DNA of 64,000 nt from contig JBCAML010000009.1 of the NCBI GenBank assembly GCA_038503075.1, positions 1,116,001 through 1,180,000 of the forward strand. Direction: 5' to 3'. The notes beneath the pieces are model-generated. The model was not told the origin of the DNA. It saw nothing but the letters and a program-made list of their open reading frames with translations, and did not search any database. Source of the stretch: Gyromitra esculenta (lineage: Eukaryota > Ascomycota > Pezizomycetes > Pezizales > Discinaceae). Below, one piece after another: positions 9,037 through 20,121 of the stretch (within the stretch, counting starts at the first letter, position 1; every line of letters starts with the position of its first letter). The position numbers and the translations under genes were made by a program.

Positions 9037-10200
9037 TACTTGGCAATACCCTACAGAATCTCCCGAGTCCCCGTGTACTTGAGCCTATGTCGCTCACTAG
9101 TTTCCGTCTCCGGGCCTACCCTGGCGTCACTACCGAAGGGCTTGTATCAAGAAGTTTCCCCAATTACATCTATATACTCCATCCTATGTCATCCCAGTAG
9201 AGCGGAGGCCGTAAGAAATCCTCAAGGCCAGACCAGCAGCAAACCCGTGACAAACCCGAAACAGCTTCACGCGATAACCGGAGATCTGTGGATCTTGCTG
9301 ATGCCGGAAGTGAGGAGGGGCATTAGAGAGAGTAGCGGTATCATCAAATCTCAGAGCGATAAGTTGTACTGCCGAAGGATCTCCTAGCATGGAGTTACAT
9401 AGTTCCCAATTATAAATTGCAGGGTGAGCGGTAAATCGCGTCGCTACTTGTGTAGCCCAGCAAGGGTAGCGATGAGACTTGTGAAGATGAATTATGTACG
9501 TGTTTTGAGCGAGAGGAGCAGGAGGAAGGAGAAATGCGATGGCGGTGCAGCGAATATGCCATCAGAGAACATTGGGTTGTTTCGCGGCCGTAGTTCCATG
9601 GAATTCACGGGCTGGAAATCTGCGCTGGGTTTGAATTAGAGATAGATGATTTGGGAAAGCCTGTGAAGACGGTGCCGGATATCAAGGTGAAACACTATTA
9701 GCAGCGAGTTGATGGGTTCTTGAAATCGGTTGAAAGACGTTGCTGAAGACTGAGACGAGCGGACTATGCAGCGGGAATACGCTGCGACGAGGATTCTGAA
9801 AGATGGAAGTGATGAACTTGATGATAAACTGAAATCTTGAGTAACAGGAACTGCGATATTTCAAATAGCAATAGATGGAAACGCTGAAGAGAACATAGAT
9901 TTTGGGTTGCAGCTCCGTTCGCCGATCATGAAACGTGACTCGGCCATCACGATAGCTCCTCCCGACCAACAAGCTCAAGAGATCATCTCGCTGGTGTGCA
10001 AAACATGCAGTTCGATCCATCGGAAGAAACCCTGGCCCCAAATCAGCGTTGTGTTGTGTATGTGGGTTGGTCGGTCGGTGTCTGCGACAGCGCGCGCCGT
10101 GAAGATACTATGATGAACACACAACCCTATCCCACGAACGCACAGAGAAAATATATGTTGATGCCGAGCCTTAATTGAGTGGCTGGCGGCGAATCTAGGT
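9037..10200. other. Intergenic region with no recognised gene
   Basis: Frames of 115 residues (plus, 9040) and 119 residues (minus, 10041) occur but show no family features, no supported introns and no repeat structure. I treat them as chance. Confidence 0.5.
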
Positions 10201-10203
10201 CCC

Positions 10204-10360
10204 TATAAATACGCCCTTCCTCGCCCTCTTTCCTCTCTTCTTTCTCCATCAAACATCTACCCACTCTTCCCCTGCCCTTCTTCACCTTGCCCTTCTCCTT
10301 TCCTTTCCTTCTCTCCCTTGATTTAGTTCTCCCCTCTCTTCTCTGCCTCGTCCTTTTTTT
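10204..10360 (+). promoter_or_regulatory. TATA box and pyrimidine-rich tract (core-promoter-like)
   Basis: TATAAATA at 10204-10211 is followed by about 140 bases that are almost all C and T, the usual look of a fungal TATA plus CT-rich transcription start zone. What follows is a G-rich minisatellite and no credible frame from an ATG, so the transcript, if any, may be non-coding or belong to a decayed element. Confidence 0.4.
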
Positions 10361-10369
10361 TTTGCCCGC

Positions 10370-10630
10370 ATGGGGGTACCCGCCCGGGGGAGTCTTGTCC
10401 GGGGGAAGCTCCGTCCGGGGAGTGTGGGCATCTGGGGGTCCTGTCCGGGGGTGTCCTGTCCGGGGGAAGCCCTGTCTGGGGGGGGTGCGGGAATCTGGGG
10501 GTCCTGTCCGGGGGAGTCCTGTCTGGGGGAAGCCCTGTCTGGGGGGTATGGGAATCTGGGGGTCCTGTCTGGGGGAGTCCTGTCTGGGGGAAGCTCCGTC
10601 CGGGAAGTGTGGCATCTGGGGGAGCGGGTT
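10370..10630 (+). repeat. G-rich minisatellite, ~61-base unit x ~4
   Basis: Units start with GGGAATCTGGGGGTCCTGTC and contain three shorter GTCYGGGGG sub-repeats of about 18-20 bases. G runs of five to eight bases occur every 10-20 bases, so the plus strand could form G-quadruplexes. All three plus frames stay open only because the repeat has no stop. Confidence 0.8.
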
Positions 10631-10929
10631 TTTAGGGTGATTCCTTTTACCGCTATATAAATTTCATTGATCGCTTGGGAGTTCCCGAGGCATCGAAGAA
10701 ATCTGTCTGATAGAATCGAGCTCGACTTTTGGATAGATTAGGATTCGGGGGCTTTATGGGTTGTTGTTAATGATACTTATGATGAGTTGTCGATACGCTC
10801 ACTGCTGAAGATACTTGTGAGGGAATGGTCGACCCGCCTGTTGATGATGCTTGCACGGAGTTGCTGACGTACATACTCGAGGTCGCTGATAGCTCGCGAC
10901 GATTTGGTCTCGAAGAACGTCCTGCACGA

Positions 10930-11362
10930 AAGGATGTGGAGCGATCGATTCGGCAGCGGAGGAGCAATGAAAGTCGGCAGAGCGAGATGGATGGAAAGGG
11001 TTGGCTCAGAGGCAACTTCTAGTAAACTCCAATGCGGAGGAGCTGTGAAAAGAGAAATATATGGAAAACAGTCGATTCGGCAGCAATCCCTGGTAAACTC
11101 TGATACGGAGGGGCAGCGGAGGTAAGAGTAACGGATGGAAAGCAGCCGATTCAGAGAAAGTTTCTGGTAAAATTTGATATGGAGGAGCAGTGGAAGTTGG
11201 AGGAATGGCCGATTCAGAGGCAGTTTCAGATGAACTTTAGTGCGGATGAACAGCGAAAGCAAGAATAGATGGAAAGCGGTCGATTCAGAGGTAACTTTTT
11301 GAAAGATTCTGACGTGGAGGATCAGCAGAGGAGCAACGGAAGTAAGCGGAATGGATGGAAAT
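10930..11362 (+). repeat. Degenerate minisatellite, ~75-base unit x ~5-6
   Basis: Repeated blocks of the form GATGGAAAGCNGNCGATTCAG, a GGYAACTTTCTGGTAAACTC-like stretch, then GATGCGGAGGAGCAGCGGAAG. Copies have diverged by perhaps 15-25%. It lies downstream of ORC2 and has no coding sense. Confidence 0.7.
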
Positions 11363-11603
11363 TAAGTAGTTTCAAAGCCTGAAGTTAAGTATGCTAGGTG
11401 AATCAAATTATCTATGATACATCGCTGAGTACAGAGAGAAAGAAAAACACCTTTTTTGTTAAGGTATTCGATGCAATTATGCGTGGGGACCTCAAAACAG
11501 AAAACAAAAACCGATACCGTAGGTGATAAAAATAACGTGGATGCACCGTGCTGCGTATGTTGCAAAGTACGTGGGTATCAAGAAATAACCGCGGGGCAAA
11601 AGA

Positions 11604-13454
11604 TCAAGCCAAAAGATCTTCCAATATAGTTTCTAATTCTTCTTTCTTAAATGGTGCCCAAAGCACCTCCGCTCCCTGTGAATCTTTCTTTGATGTAATC
11701 ATTTGATGATCGTGGAATCTGTTGAAGACATTAGTGATTAATGCACATGTAGCGGGAATAAACGGGGTGAAAAGAAAAAGATTCACATACTCTTTCAGCA
11801 ACGTCCTGAACGCCATGTCATTGCTACAAATAAACTCCTCGACAGCCTTTTGGTAAAGCACCCTATACTCTACTCCCCACTCTTCACTAGTCCCTGCTCC
11901 CTGGCTTGCACTTGGATCATCCATCATCGCCTCTAGTTGATGACTTACAAGCACCCTAAATAGCGATTTGGCGTTCATCGGTAACGATGCCAAGACGAAT
12001 TTAACTCCCTTTGTTCCACCAGCTCTCCCAGAGCCACCGATGAGTGATAGTGATTCGTCGATCGAGGACTCAACGGCATATGGTGCAAATGTCGTTGCAT
12101 CATGCCAGATAAAGTTGAACTGTGATGCCCGTGCTGCGTCCCATAACAACGGAGCACGAATGTGGTCGATCGTCGCAATCAGGGATATCTTGGGATGTGC
12201 ACAAAGGCGTGCTATGAGCACTTGGGCGCGCTCCGTACGGATTGACTCACCGTCCAGATTATGGATCATAAGTGTAAGCCCACTGACTTCCTCGGAGTCG
12301 ATGAGAGTGATGACGTTATCAAGCATTTCATTTGGATTTGAACCAAGGCGAACGGCGTGACCTCGCCCCAAGAGCGCTTCGGCCACCGTTGAGAGGATAT
12401 CCTTAACTACGAGAGTCGGAACATAGCCATTTATGACTACGAGGCTAGATGGTGTGGTGTAGACTCGTTTTGCGAATTCCATAAGAAGTTTTCGTTTTGA
12501 ACCATAGCCGTAGAGGAGAACATTAAAGCCTTGAGACAGCTCGAACTGCCATTGCGCGAAAGAGCTCTTGTGCAGATCCTCCAGGTACCGTCGGTCCTCA
12601 ACGTGATCTGGGACGTGTTCCCGGATCAACTGGAAGTAACGACCATGATCCAACGGCAGTAAAGACGCGAGAGTGCTGTTTGACGTTATTTGTCGCGCTT
12701 TCCTGTTCTGCTGGAAATAGGACTCAAAGCCCTCCGTTTCTGGGGGTGGTTCGGGTTCCTTGGGCTTTTTCTTCCTCCCTCGAGGCTTCCCTTTCTTATT
12801 TAAAGCTTCGCTCTCCTCTGGTAGTAGTCCATCATCCTCATCTTCGTCATCGTCTGAGTCAGCATAGATTCGCCGAGCGAGCTCATCTTCTTCGTCTTCT
12901 TCGTTACTTGAGTCCCCAGCTACGACACGGGCAACTATTCGCCGCACGCTCTTCTTACGGGCTGAACGGTCTGCGTTGGTTACTATTGGGGGAGGTGATT
13001 GCGTTTCGTCCGCGAAACGGACGGAATGGGTAGCGTCGCGTCGCAAAGGTGTTCTTGTAGGTGCCTTCTTCTGTGGTGACGGAGAGCGAACGCCTTCTGA
13101 GTCTAGACGACCATTAGGACCAGTAGGTCCAATTCCAAGGGCTCCATTTACATCCATAATACCGTGATTACGGTGCTTCCCGGGGGTCTCTGGAAGTGGA
13201 AGGGGTCGGGAAGGTGTCTTGGTGGCCGAAGGTGGGAGCTTAGAGGATGATTTAGCAGCGCTGGAAGGTGAGTTGGCTGAGTTGGAGGATCGTTTCCTCT
13301 TCATAACGAATCTTTGGTGAGAGAGCTGCGGTGTTTCAGTAGACGTGTGGTGCAATGGCCCACGTATGTACGGACGACGGGGGTCGGGGACCGCGAGAGA
13401 AGACGAGAAGCCGCTGTTGCTCTTACAGGGCTGTAAGAGCCGAAACCCTACCAA
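11604..13454 (-). CDS. ORC2: Origin recognition complex subunit 2
   Basis: 616 residues from the first ATG, without introns; a second in-frame ATG at 13302-13304 (MKRKRSSNS) gives 566 residues and is a plausible true start. ORC2 is one of the six subunits that mark replication origins in the nucleus and load MCM. The N-terminal third is disordered, Ser/Lys/Pro-rich, with acidic runs (SNEEDEEDE, DSDDDEDEDD) and a GRKKKPK basic patch. The conserved core starts near residue 235 (FESYFQQNRKAR) and includes the ORC2 hallmark FELSQGFNVLLYGYGSKRKL, in a AAA-like fold lacking a strong Walker motif. It continues through MIHNLDGESIR and LCAHPKISLIATIDHIRAP, and the C-terminal winged-helix region ends VLWAPFKKEELETILEDLL. 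It is divergent from ARG7. ORC4 was considered and dismissed on the GYGSKRKL motif. Confidence 0.92.
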   Translation of the reverse strand: MVGFRLLQPCKSNSGFSSSLAVPDPRRPYIRGPLHHTSTETPQLSHQRFVMKRKRSSNSANSPSSAAKSSSKLPPSATKTPSRPLPLPETPGKHRNHGIMDVNGALGIGPTGPNGRLDSEGVRSPSPQKKAPTRTPLRRDATHSVRFADETQSPPPIVTNADRSARKKSVRRIVARVVAGDSSNEEDEEDELARRIYADSDDDEDEDDGLLPEESEALNKKGKPRGRKKKPKEPEPPPETEGFESYFQQNRKARQITSNSTLASLLPLDHGRYFQLIREHVPDHVEDRRYLEDLHKSSFAQWQFELSQGFNVLLYGYGSKRKLLMEFAKRVYTTPSSLVVINGYVPTLVVKDILSTVAEALLGRGHAVRLGSNPNEMLDNVITLIDSEEVSGLTLMIHNLDGESIRTERAQVLIARLCAHPKISLIATIDHIRAPLLWDAARASQFNFIWHDATTFAPYAVESSIDESLSLIGGSGRAGGTKGVKFVLASLPMNAKSLFRVLVSHQLEAMMDDPSASQGAGTSEEWGVEYRVLYQKAVEEFICSNDMAFRTLLKEYVNLFLFTPFIPATCALITNVFNRFHDHQMITSKKDSQGAEVLWAPFKKEELETILEDLLA

Positions 13455-14547
13455 AAGCCCTACCTGTACTAATTCCGTTACACAACACTTAATATAGCTT
13501 ATCGAGATAAATATCGAAAGGTTAACAGAGTGGGTTGAGGAAAGTCGTGAGCTTTCGAGTATATGTCCGTAATAGAGTGTGGTGTGGTTTGCAGAGGATT
13601 CTGCTGGGTGCTCATCTCTCCTTGGCTACAACCAACAGAGAGGTTGGGGCATCATCTACCAACAATTCGCATGCCGTCTTGCTATTTGCCAGAATCTATC
13701 AGCGAAGCTTCGATGAGGTCCTGCAGGGAGGTATTTCAGTCATGGATATTCCGTTTCTAGTTTCTAAGACACGAGAGGATCTGACTCACCACTTATCACT
13801 CACCTTGAAGATCCGACACCAATTTTCCCGAGGCCCAGATCCTTTCTAGACTGCTTTGAACTTCATCTGGAGAGAAATGGAAAGGCCCTTGATGGAAGGT
13901 AAGACGATATTGGAGATGACTCATGTTATGCGGCCGCATAGCTAGGCCATGTTAGGGGGATCAACCAAGAAGGTGTTTGTGTTGTAAGCTCACATACTCT
14001 GGTGGTTCTTTCTCCCTTTAGGATTAAAATGACTCGCAAATCCAAGTAAGTCCCATAGACTTGAGCGATTATCGTCAAAGAAACTTCAGAATAACAGTAT
14101 TGGGAAAGACATTATTGATGGGTTTTAAGCACGAAACGGACATCATTTATCACCGAATCCCGGCGAGTTTGTCAATTCCAACGAAGCCCTAGCCCTGACT
14201 CATACTTTTATTCCTGCAGTGATATCAATCAATCAATCATCGTAGTTGGAAATCTAATTACAACCCTGCAAACAAATTATTCATAATAACCTTGCTTTTG
14301 TCTCTATCATGCGAACTAGATCTTGACACAGTGGATTGGCAATTTTTATTTTGCCGTAGCGCAAACCGAAGCGTGGCTTTGATCGATTTTCTTTTGCGAA
14401 ACGCGGCTCTACATAATAAATTTTTGATAGCTGCAGCTGAAATATCGCGCATTCCACTCCCCCACTCACTTATATATCTACCCCGCGAATTCTCCTCAGC
14501 TCGTCGCCCACTTCAATTGACCTTCAGTTGACCTTTTTAGTACCGCT
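13455..14547. other. Divergent promoter region ORC2 / ARG7
   Basis: About 1.1 kb. Apart from the TGACTCA sites there is a T/A-rich stretch near 14220-14300 and a TATATA at 14471-14476, about 75 bases before the ARG7 ATG. A short ATG frame at 14029 (MTRKSK) followed by GTAAGT looks like a first exon, but no partner exon was found. Confidence 0.5.
13782..14202. promoter_or_regulatory. Three TGACTCA (Gcn4/Cpc1-type) sites upstream of ARG7
   Basis: Exact TGACTCA at 13782-13788, 13917-13923 and 14196-14202, with a near match TGACTCG at 14030. This heptamer is the bZIP site of general amino-acid control (Gcn4 in yeast, Cpc1/CpcA in filamentous fungi). The nearest lies about 345 bases before the ARG7 start. 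Three in about 420 bases is far above the chance rate of about one per 16 kb (the complement is nearly the same site). Confidence 0.6.
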
Positions 14548-16117
14548 ATGATGCTTCAATTACTTCCCAAGAGTCGTCTCTTCTCCCCACGATGCGTTAT
14601 CTTTGGAGCCCGCCGCTACGCAACCGGCCCAACTCCTAACACCAAATGGAAATACGTCCCTCAGTTCGGAACCTACCCTCAAGGTTTCAATGTTGGTGGT
14701 ATCCATTGTGGTGTCAAGAAAGACGGGAAGTCTTTGGATTTGGCCCTCGTCACTTCGGAATTGCCGTGCTCTGCTGCTGCTGTGTTCACGAAGAATGTTT
14801 TCAAGGCAGCACCAGTTGTCATGAGCAGGGAAATGATAGACAATAGGAAGGGTATGGGAATTAGAGGCTTGGTTGCAAATTCTGGGTGCGCCAATGCCGT
14901 CACGGGGAAAGGCGGGATGGAGGATGCAGTGGCTATGGGGAGGGAAGTGGATAAACTTGTTGGTGAGGAGCAGAGCAGCACTGTGGTAATGTCCACTGGT
15001 GTTATTGGACAGAGGTACCATTGCACTTTTCAATTGCTATTTATTTTTCGGTATAGAGAAACTAACTGAGAATTAAAGGCTCCCGATCCAGAAAATCCTT
15101 GATGGAATCCCAGAGGCTTATAAAGTTGTGGGAACTTCTCACGAAAGCTGGCTTAACACCGCGAAAGCCATCTGCACCACTGATACATTCCCAAAGCTCT
15201 GTTCCAAGAGTTTCACGTTCCCTGGATCACCCATCACCTATAACATCGCTGGTATGGCCAAGGGAGCCGGTATGATTCATCCCAACATGGCTACCCTCCT
15301 TGGATTTATGGCTACCGACGCTCCTGTTTCCCCAGAAGCCCTGCAAAGGATTCTTACGCATGCCGTTGAGCGCTCTTTTAATGCGATCTCAGTGGATGGT
15401 GATATGAGCACCAACGACACCGTCGCCCTTCTGGCAAATGGCGCAGCTGGTGGAAAGACTGTGGAAATAGGAACTGAAGCTGAAGCTGTTCTCCGAGATG
15501 TGATAACGGGGTTCGCTGAAGAGCTCAGTAAGCTGGTGGTCCGAGACGGCGAGGGTGCGACCAAGTTCGTGACCATCAGTGTCAAGGACGCAAACAACTT
15601 CGAGGACGCCAAACAGGTCGCTTCAACAATTGCTCGATCGCCATTGGTGAAGACAGCCCTTTATGGGAGAGATGCTAACTGGGGTAGGATCTTGTGTGCG
15701 ACGGGATACTCTGGGGTTGAAGGGGTGGTTCCGGAGAAGACTAATGTGTCATTCATCCCGACAGATGGATCTGCAGAATTGAAGCTGTTGGTTAACGGCG
15801 AACCAGAGAATGTTGATGAGGAGAGAGCAAGCGAGATTCTGGCGATGGAGGATCTGGAAATCAGGGTGTCTTTGGGAACTGGCAAGGGTGGTGAAGCGGT
15901 GTATTATACCTGCGACTTTTCGCACGAGTGAGTTGCCTTCGTTCTTCTCCCCTAACCCTCAGTGAAGGATATTTTCTCATTGCTTGATTGGATCATTTGC
16001 TGACCGGGTTTGCAGATATGTTACAATTGTAAGTTCCCCAGCAACTCCTGCAGGCTTTGGAGACAGGAAGCGCAGAGGACTAACGATCGGGTCAAGAATG
16101 GAGATTATCGTACTTGA
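14548..16117 (+). CDS. ARG7: Arginine biosynthesis bifunctional protein ArgJ (ornithine acetyltransferase / N-acetylglutamate synthase), mitochondrial
   Basis: Four exons: 14548..15014, 15079..15927, 16016..16028 and 16097..16117, giving 449 residues. It moves the acetyl group from N-acetylornithine to glutamate, recycling acetylglutamate in the matrix. The N terminus ([20 protein letters not shown]) is basic and lacks acids, as a mitochondrial presequence should. The autocleavage site is NMATLL, with Thr near residue 228 as the new N-terminal nucleophile of the beta chain. Other conserved blocks are [48 protein letters not shown] and the terminal DFSHEYVTI+NGDYRT. The last two exons are very small (13 and 21 bases); they are supported because they restore the invariant family C terminus, with CTAAC branch sites. 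Upstream TGACTCA sites suggest general amino-acid control. Confidence 0.93.
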
Positions 16118-16609
16118 GACAAGAGGTCACGTGAACTTGTATGCTGAAGATGATCGAATAATACAAATTAAACATGATACCCGCATAAATGGTGCAAGAA
16201 GGAAGCCGAAGATCTTGGAAAGAAAGCAAGATCACTCAGGCCAGATCTTGCAATTGGAACAGAGAAAAGAAGAAGCTGTGTTGTTATTTATTTATTCTAG
16301 AAGCGTAAAGGAGGTTTCGGCTGTGGGGAGTTGCGGACCAGGGGTAGAACGGGTTGACCAGCAGCAGAGAGATGTGGCCTCAACTCGCAGCCTCCAACTA
16401 AAAAAACCCCAAACTCTCCTGAGCGAACTTCTTCTTCCTCTCCTCTCCGATCCATCTTCCTTAACCCACCAACAACCCCTCCCCCGAGAACTCAAGCACC
16501 CCTTAAACGTGCTCCCATCGCGAGGAGACTCTCTTTCTCTTCGTTCTTTACTCTCCCTATATCTTTTCTTGATTTGTTTGTAATAGGCTTCTCTTAATTC
16601 ACCGCAATC
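16118..16609. other. ARG7 3' region and SEC61 promoter/leader
   Basis: The segment just before SEC61 (about 16400-16600) is CT-rich, typical of a highly expressed fungal gene leader. A plus frame runs through it but has no family features. Confidence 0.5.
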
Positions 16610-18427
16610 ATGAGCGGCTGTGAGTACCCATTTCTCTCTCTCGCCTCCAAACACTGAAATGGACTTTCGCGTTCGCGATGACTTGCATCATACTGATTTC
16701 ATCTCTACAGTGCGATTCCTTGATCTCATTAAGCCGTTCGTGCCCATCCTCCCGGAGGTGGCGGCGCCCGAACGCAAAACCCCATTCAGGCAAAGATTAA
16801 TGTGGACGGGGGTGAGTTTTTTCTCCTGATGCTAGAGTGTCCGCCTTCGTTTGTTCTGGCAGCGAGGTGGCCTCAGATGTTTGGTGGGGTGTGCTGACAG
16901 GTACATGCGCGAATAGTTAACTCTCCTCATCTTCTTGGTCATGAGCCAAATGCCGTAAGTTACCTTGATTTCATTGGGACGACTCTTATTGGGTGGTTTC
17001 GCTTACAAGACCCTGTTGCATGTAGATTGTACGGAATTGTATCTTCAGATACTTCAGATCCTCTCTACTGGCTTAGAATGATGTTAGCGAGTAATCGAGG
17101 AACATTGATGGAGCTAGGAATATCTCCAATTATCTCGTCTGGCATGGTTTTCCAGCTTCTTGCTGGTACTCATTTGATTGATGTCAACCTTGATCTGAAA
17201 TCCGATCGCGAACTTTACCAGACCGCCCAGAAGTGTAAGCAAACTCACGGTTTGGCCGACCAACAGTGCAATTGAGCTAACGATATATTCAACAGTGTTT
17301 GCTATCATCCTTTCCCTCGGACAAGCCACCGTGTACGTTTTGACCGGTCTCTATGGACAACCCAGTGACCTTGGTGCCGGTGTTTGCCTTCTTCTTGTCC
17401 TCCAGCTCGTTGTTGCCGGTCTCATTGTCATTCTCCTTGACGAGCTTCTCCAGAAGGGCTATGGCTTGGGATCCGGTATCTCTCTCTTTATTGCTACAAA
17501 CATTTGCGAGAGCATCATCTGGAAAGCTTTCTCCCCCACTACCATCAACACTGGTCGTGGACCTGAATTCGAGGGTGCTGTCATCGCTTTGTTCCATCTT
17601 CTCTTGACCTGGGGTGACAAGCAACGTGCTCTCCGTGAGGCTTTCTACCGACAGAATCTCCCCAACATCATGAATCTTTTGGCCACCCTTGTTGTCTTCG
17701 CCTCGGTCATCTATCTCCAGGGATTCCGTGTCGAGATTCCCGTCAAGTCCAGCCGCTATCGTGGAACCCGTGGAACCTACCCGGTCCGTCTTTTCTATAC
17801 CAGCAACATGCCCATCATGCTACAGTCTGCCTTGAGCTCCAACGTTTTCCTCGTTTCCCAAATGTTGTACAACCGTCTCCCCGATAACCTCCTTGTCCGT
17901 CTTCTCGGTGTCTGGGAGCCCAAGGAAGGATCTGCTCAACTCTATGCTGTTTCTGGTATCTCGTATTACATGTCTCCCCCACTCAACTTCACCGACGCAC
18001 TTATCGATCCTCTCCACACTGCTTTCTACATCTTGTTCATGCTCACCGCTTGTGCTATGTTCTCCAAGACCTGGATCGAGGTTTCCGGATCCAGCCCCCG
18101 TGATGTCGCCAAGCAATTGAAGGAGCAGGGTTTGGTTATGGCTGGCCACCGTGAGCAGAGCATGTACAAGGAGCTCAAGCGTGTCATCCCGGTTGCTGCA
18201 GCCTTTGGTGGTGCTTGCATTGGTGCTTTGTCTGTTGCTTCTGATCTTCTCGGTGCTCTTGGCTCCGGTACTGGTATCTTGTTGGCTGTCACGTAAGTTC
18301 TACCCTCAATTGCCGTAATATGTCGAATTTTTACTAATGATATGTTATTTTTAGTATTATTTATGGTTATTTTGAGATTGCCGCCAAGGAGGGTGATATG
18401 GCTGGTCTCGGCCAGTTCGTTTCATAA
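16610..18427 (+). CDS. SEC61: Protein translocation channel subunit Sec61 alpha
   Basis: Six exons: 16610..16619, 16711..16811, 16917..16954, 17026..17234, 17296..18292 and 18355..18427, giving 475 residues, the usual family length. It forms the ten-helix pore in the ER membrane for secretory and membrane proteins. The sequence starts [20 protein letters not shown] and includes the plug and helix 2 region ([20 protein letters not shown]), [47 protein letters not shown], the cytosolic loop 6 ([16 protein letters not shown]) and loop 8 ([17 protein letters not shown]) used for ribosome binding, ending in a short FEIAAKEGD tail. Exon 1 has only 10 coding bases (M-S-G-L), a pattern common in fungi. 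All junctions use GT-AG and keep frame. Expected to act with Sbh1 and Sss1, which are not in this window. Confidence 0.96.
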
Positions 18428-19495
18428 GCTGTCTGTTATAGCAACATTCTGCATTTTACTTCCAATGGATTTCCTTATTTGTTTTCTTGTAAAGATAGAG
18501 ACGTTCCCCTTGCGGCGAGGAAGGAAAATTACGAGATGTTTTTTTGCCCTTGCGCTTTGACGAAAGAATGAAGAAGAAAAAAATACATAAAAAGCATAAT
18601 GTGGACATAAAGGGAGTGGGTTGATACCTGAGCGAAAAAGCCGGAGTCCCTCGTTTTTTTGCTTGTGGTGGGAGGAAGGGAGAAAAAGCTTGGGGTGCGT
18701 CTTTATCAGGAAGGAGTGGGGGGCTTTTGTCATTATTTTTTTAATGCCGATGCCTGAGGCGGGGGACTGGGATGTGTATGTAGTATTATTGTTCTCGGGT
18801 CTGATTCCTTTTTATGTGGGTGGGTTGGCAGGGCGAAATGTTGAATTGGTTTTTTTTTCTTGTGAATTTGCTGGTCTATTTAGAGATTTTGATTTCATCC
18901 ACATGGTTACATCTAAAACCGTTACGGAGATGAGACGTGAAACCAGGGATGAGATGGGTAAGTTCTTGCCAAGCCGCGGTTTCCGATATTCACAACTTAT
19001 AACTCGAAGTTTGAGCCAAGGACTCCAGACAACATTAACTAACACAACTGCTAGAGTTGTCACATTCACGTAGGGTTTATTGTTGGGATTGGTATAAATC
19101 TTTAATCTTTCGCCTGGGTTCGACCTTGGTGTATTGCTTTTTTGATAGGTTGTTAATTAGACGCTAAGTTCTAGATCACTCAACCCATTGCCATAAATCT
19201 ATGTTACTCTAAATTGTTCCTATGAGGCAAAATACAATATGTTTCGCAGTAACCGTGAATTGTTCGGGTTGCTGGCTAGCCGAGTAGTTATACGGGTCTC
19301 AGTCATCTAAAAACCCGACTGTGATGCGTTTCGGTTTGTATAAGTTGGTACTGGAAGAGTGGTTTCTCATACTCTCAACACCATCCACAGAGAGGGGGGG
19401 GGCCAAAGGAACTCTCTAACATCCTCCCTAAGCGAATAGTTTATATGTATTTTATACTACTTGTAATTTTCTAAACCTTTCTCCATCTGCATGTA
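18428..19495. other. Intergenic region after SEC61
   Basis: AT-rich, with a G run near 19394. A plus frame (18621-19073, 150 residues) has no recognisable feature and sits in probable 3' sequence. No RNA gene seen. Confidence 0.5.
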
Positions 19496-19893
19496 CTTGC
19501 GGCGAGAATAAATTCCCACGGATTGCAACCACCAAATAATGTATAGAGTATGATAAAACTGTCAAACACCACCAAAAATAACTCAAATTAAGGCTGTTAA
19601 AAAGCAAGATATACTACTTGGTAAGGAAGGACCTTTGGGCACGAAAAAAACTACAAAACAGCTGTGGATTGAGGTAGGAGGCAATCCTAGCAAGGACTAA
19701 AATACGCCTACTAGTATAAGGCCCTCCCTAGGGGAATTTAAACTCTGTTTTGAAGATGAGGGGTATTTATCGATTGTATTTGTCTACCCTTTGCTTTTAT
19801 TTCTTGTTGCTTGTGTTGTGGTTGTTGTGTTTTTCAATCTTCTCGCTTTGGCGCTGTGACAAAGCGGGCGTGGGAACTTATTCTCGCCGCAAG
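19496..19893. mobile_element. 398-base MITE with 25-base TIRs and TA target duplication
   Basis: The left end reads CTTGCGGCGAGAATAAATTC and on to CCACG. The right end, reversed, is the same with one mismatch (A to G). TA flanks both ends (19494-19495 and 19894-19895). No coding capacity. TA duplication and short TIRs point to a Tc1/mariner-type parent (inference). Confidence 0.8.
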
Positions 19894-20121
19894 TACTTTG
19901 CTTGTATATAACTCCTGTGATCTGAATTGTTCCTAAAGGGTGTGTTGTTACCCGGCCCACAATCTTGAAGTGCCCCACCATCCAATGACTCCTCTGTCCC
20001 TCCAACAAACATGTATACTCCCCCCGTTCCTTTCAAGCTCCCCCATCTTAGTGCTCACCAACCGTACCTGATTATACCATCTTCAGAACAGCCTCTCCTG
20101 TAATTTGTCCAGAAATAAATA

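Noticed and set aside
9040..9390. 115-residue plus frame and an opposite minus frame
   Set aside because: No domain, no splice support, and it overlaps the transposon edge.
10287..10660. Frames through the G-rich repeat, one with a hydrophobic start like a signal peptide
   Set aside because: That frame starts with TTG, all three frames are open because the repeat lacks stops, and the repeat drifts with indels.
14029..14048. Mini first exon (MTRKSK then GTAAGT) that could start a small ribosomal-type protein
   Set aside because: No matching downstream exon found before ARG7.
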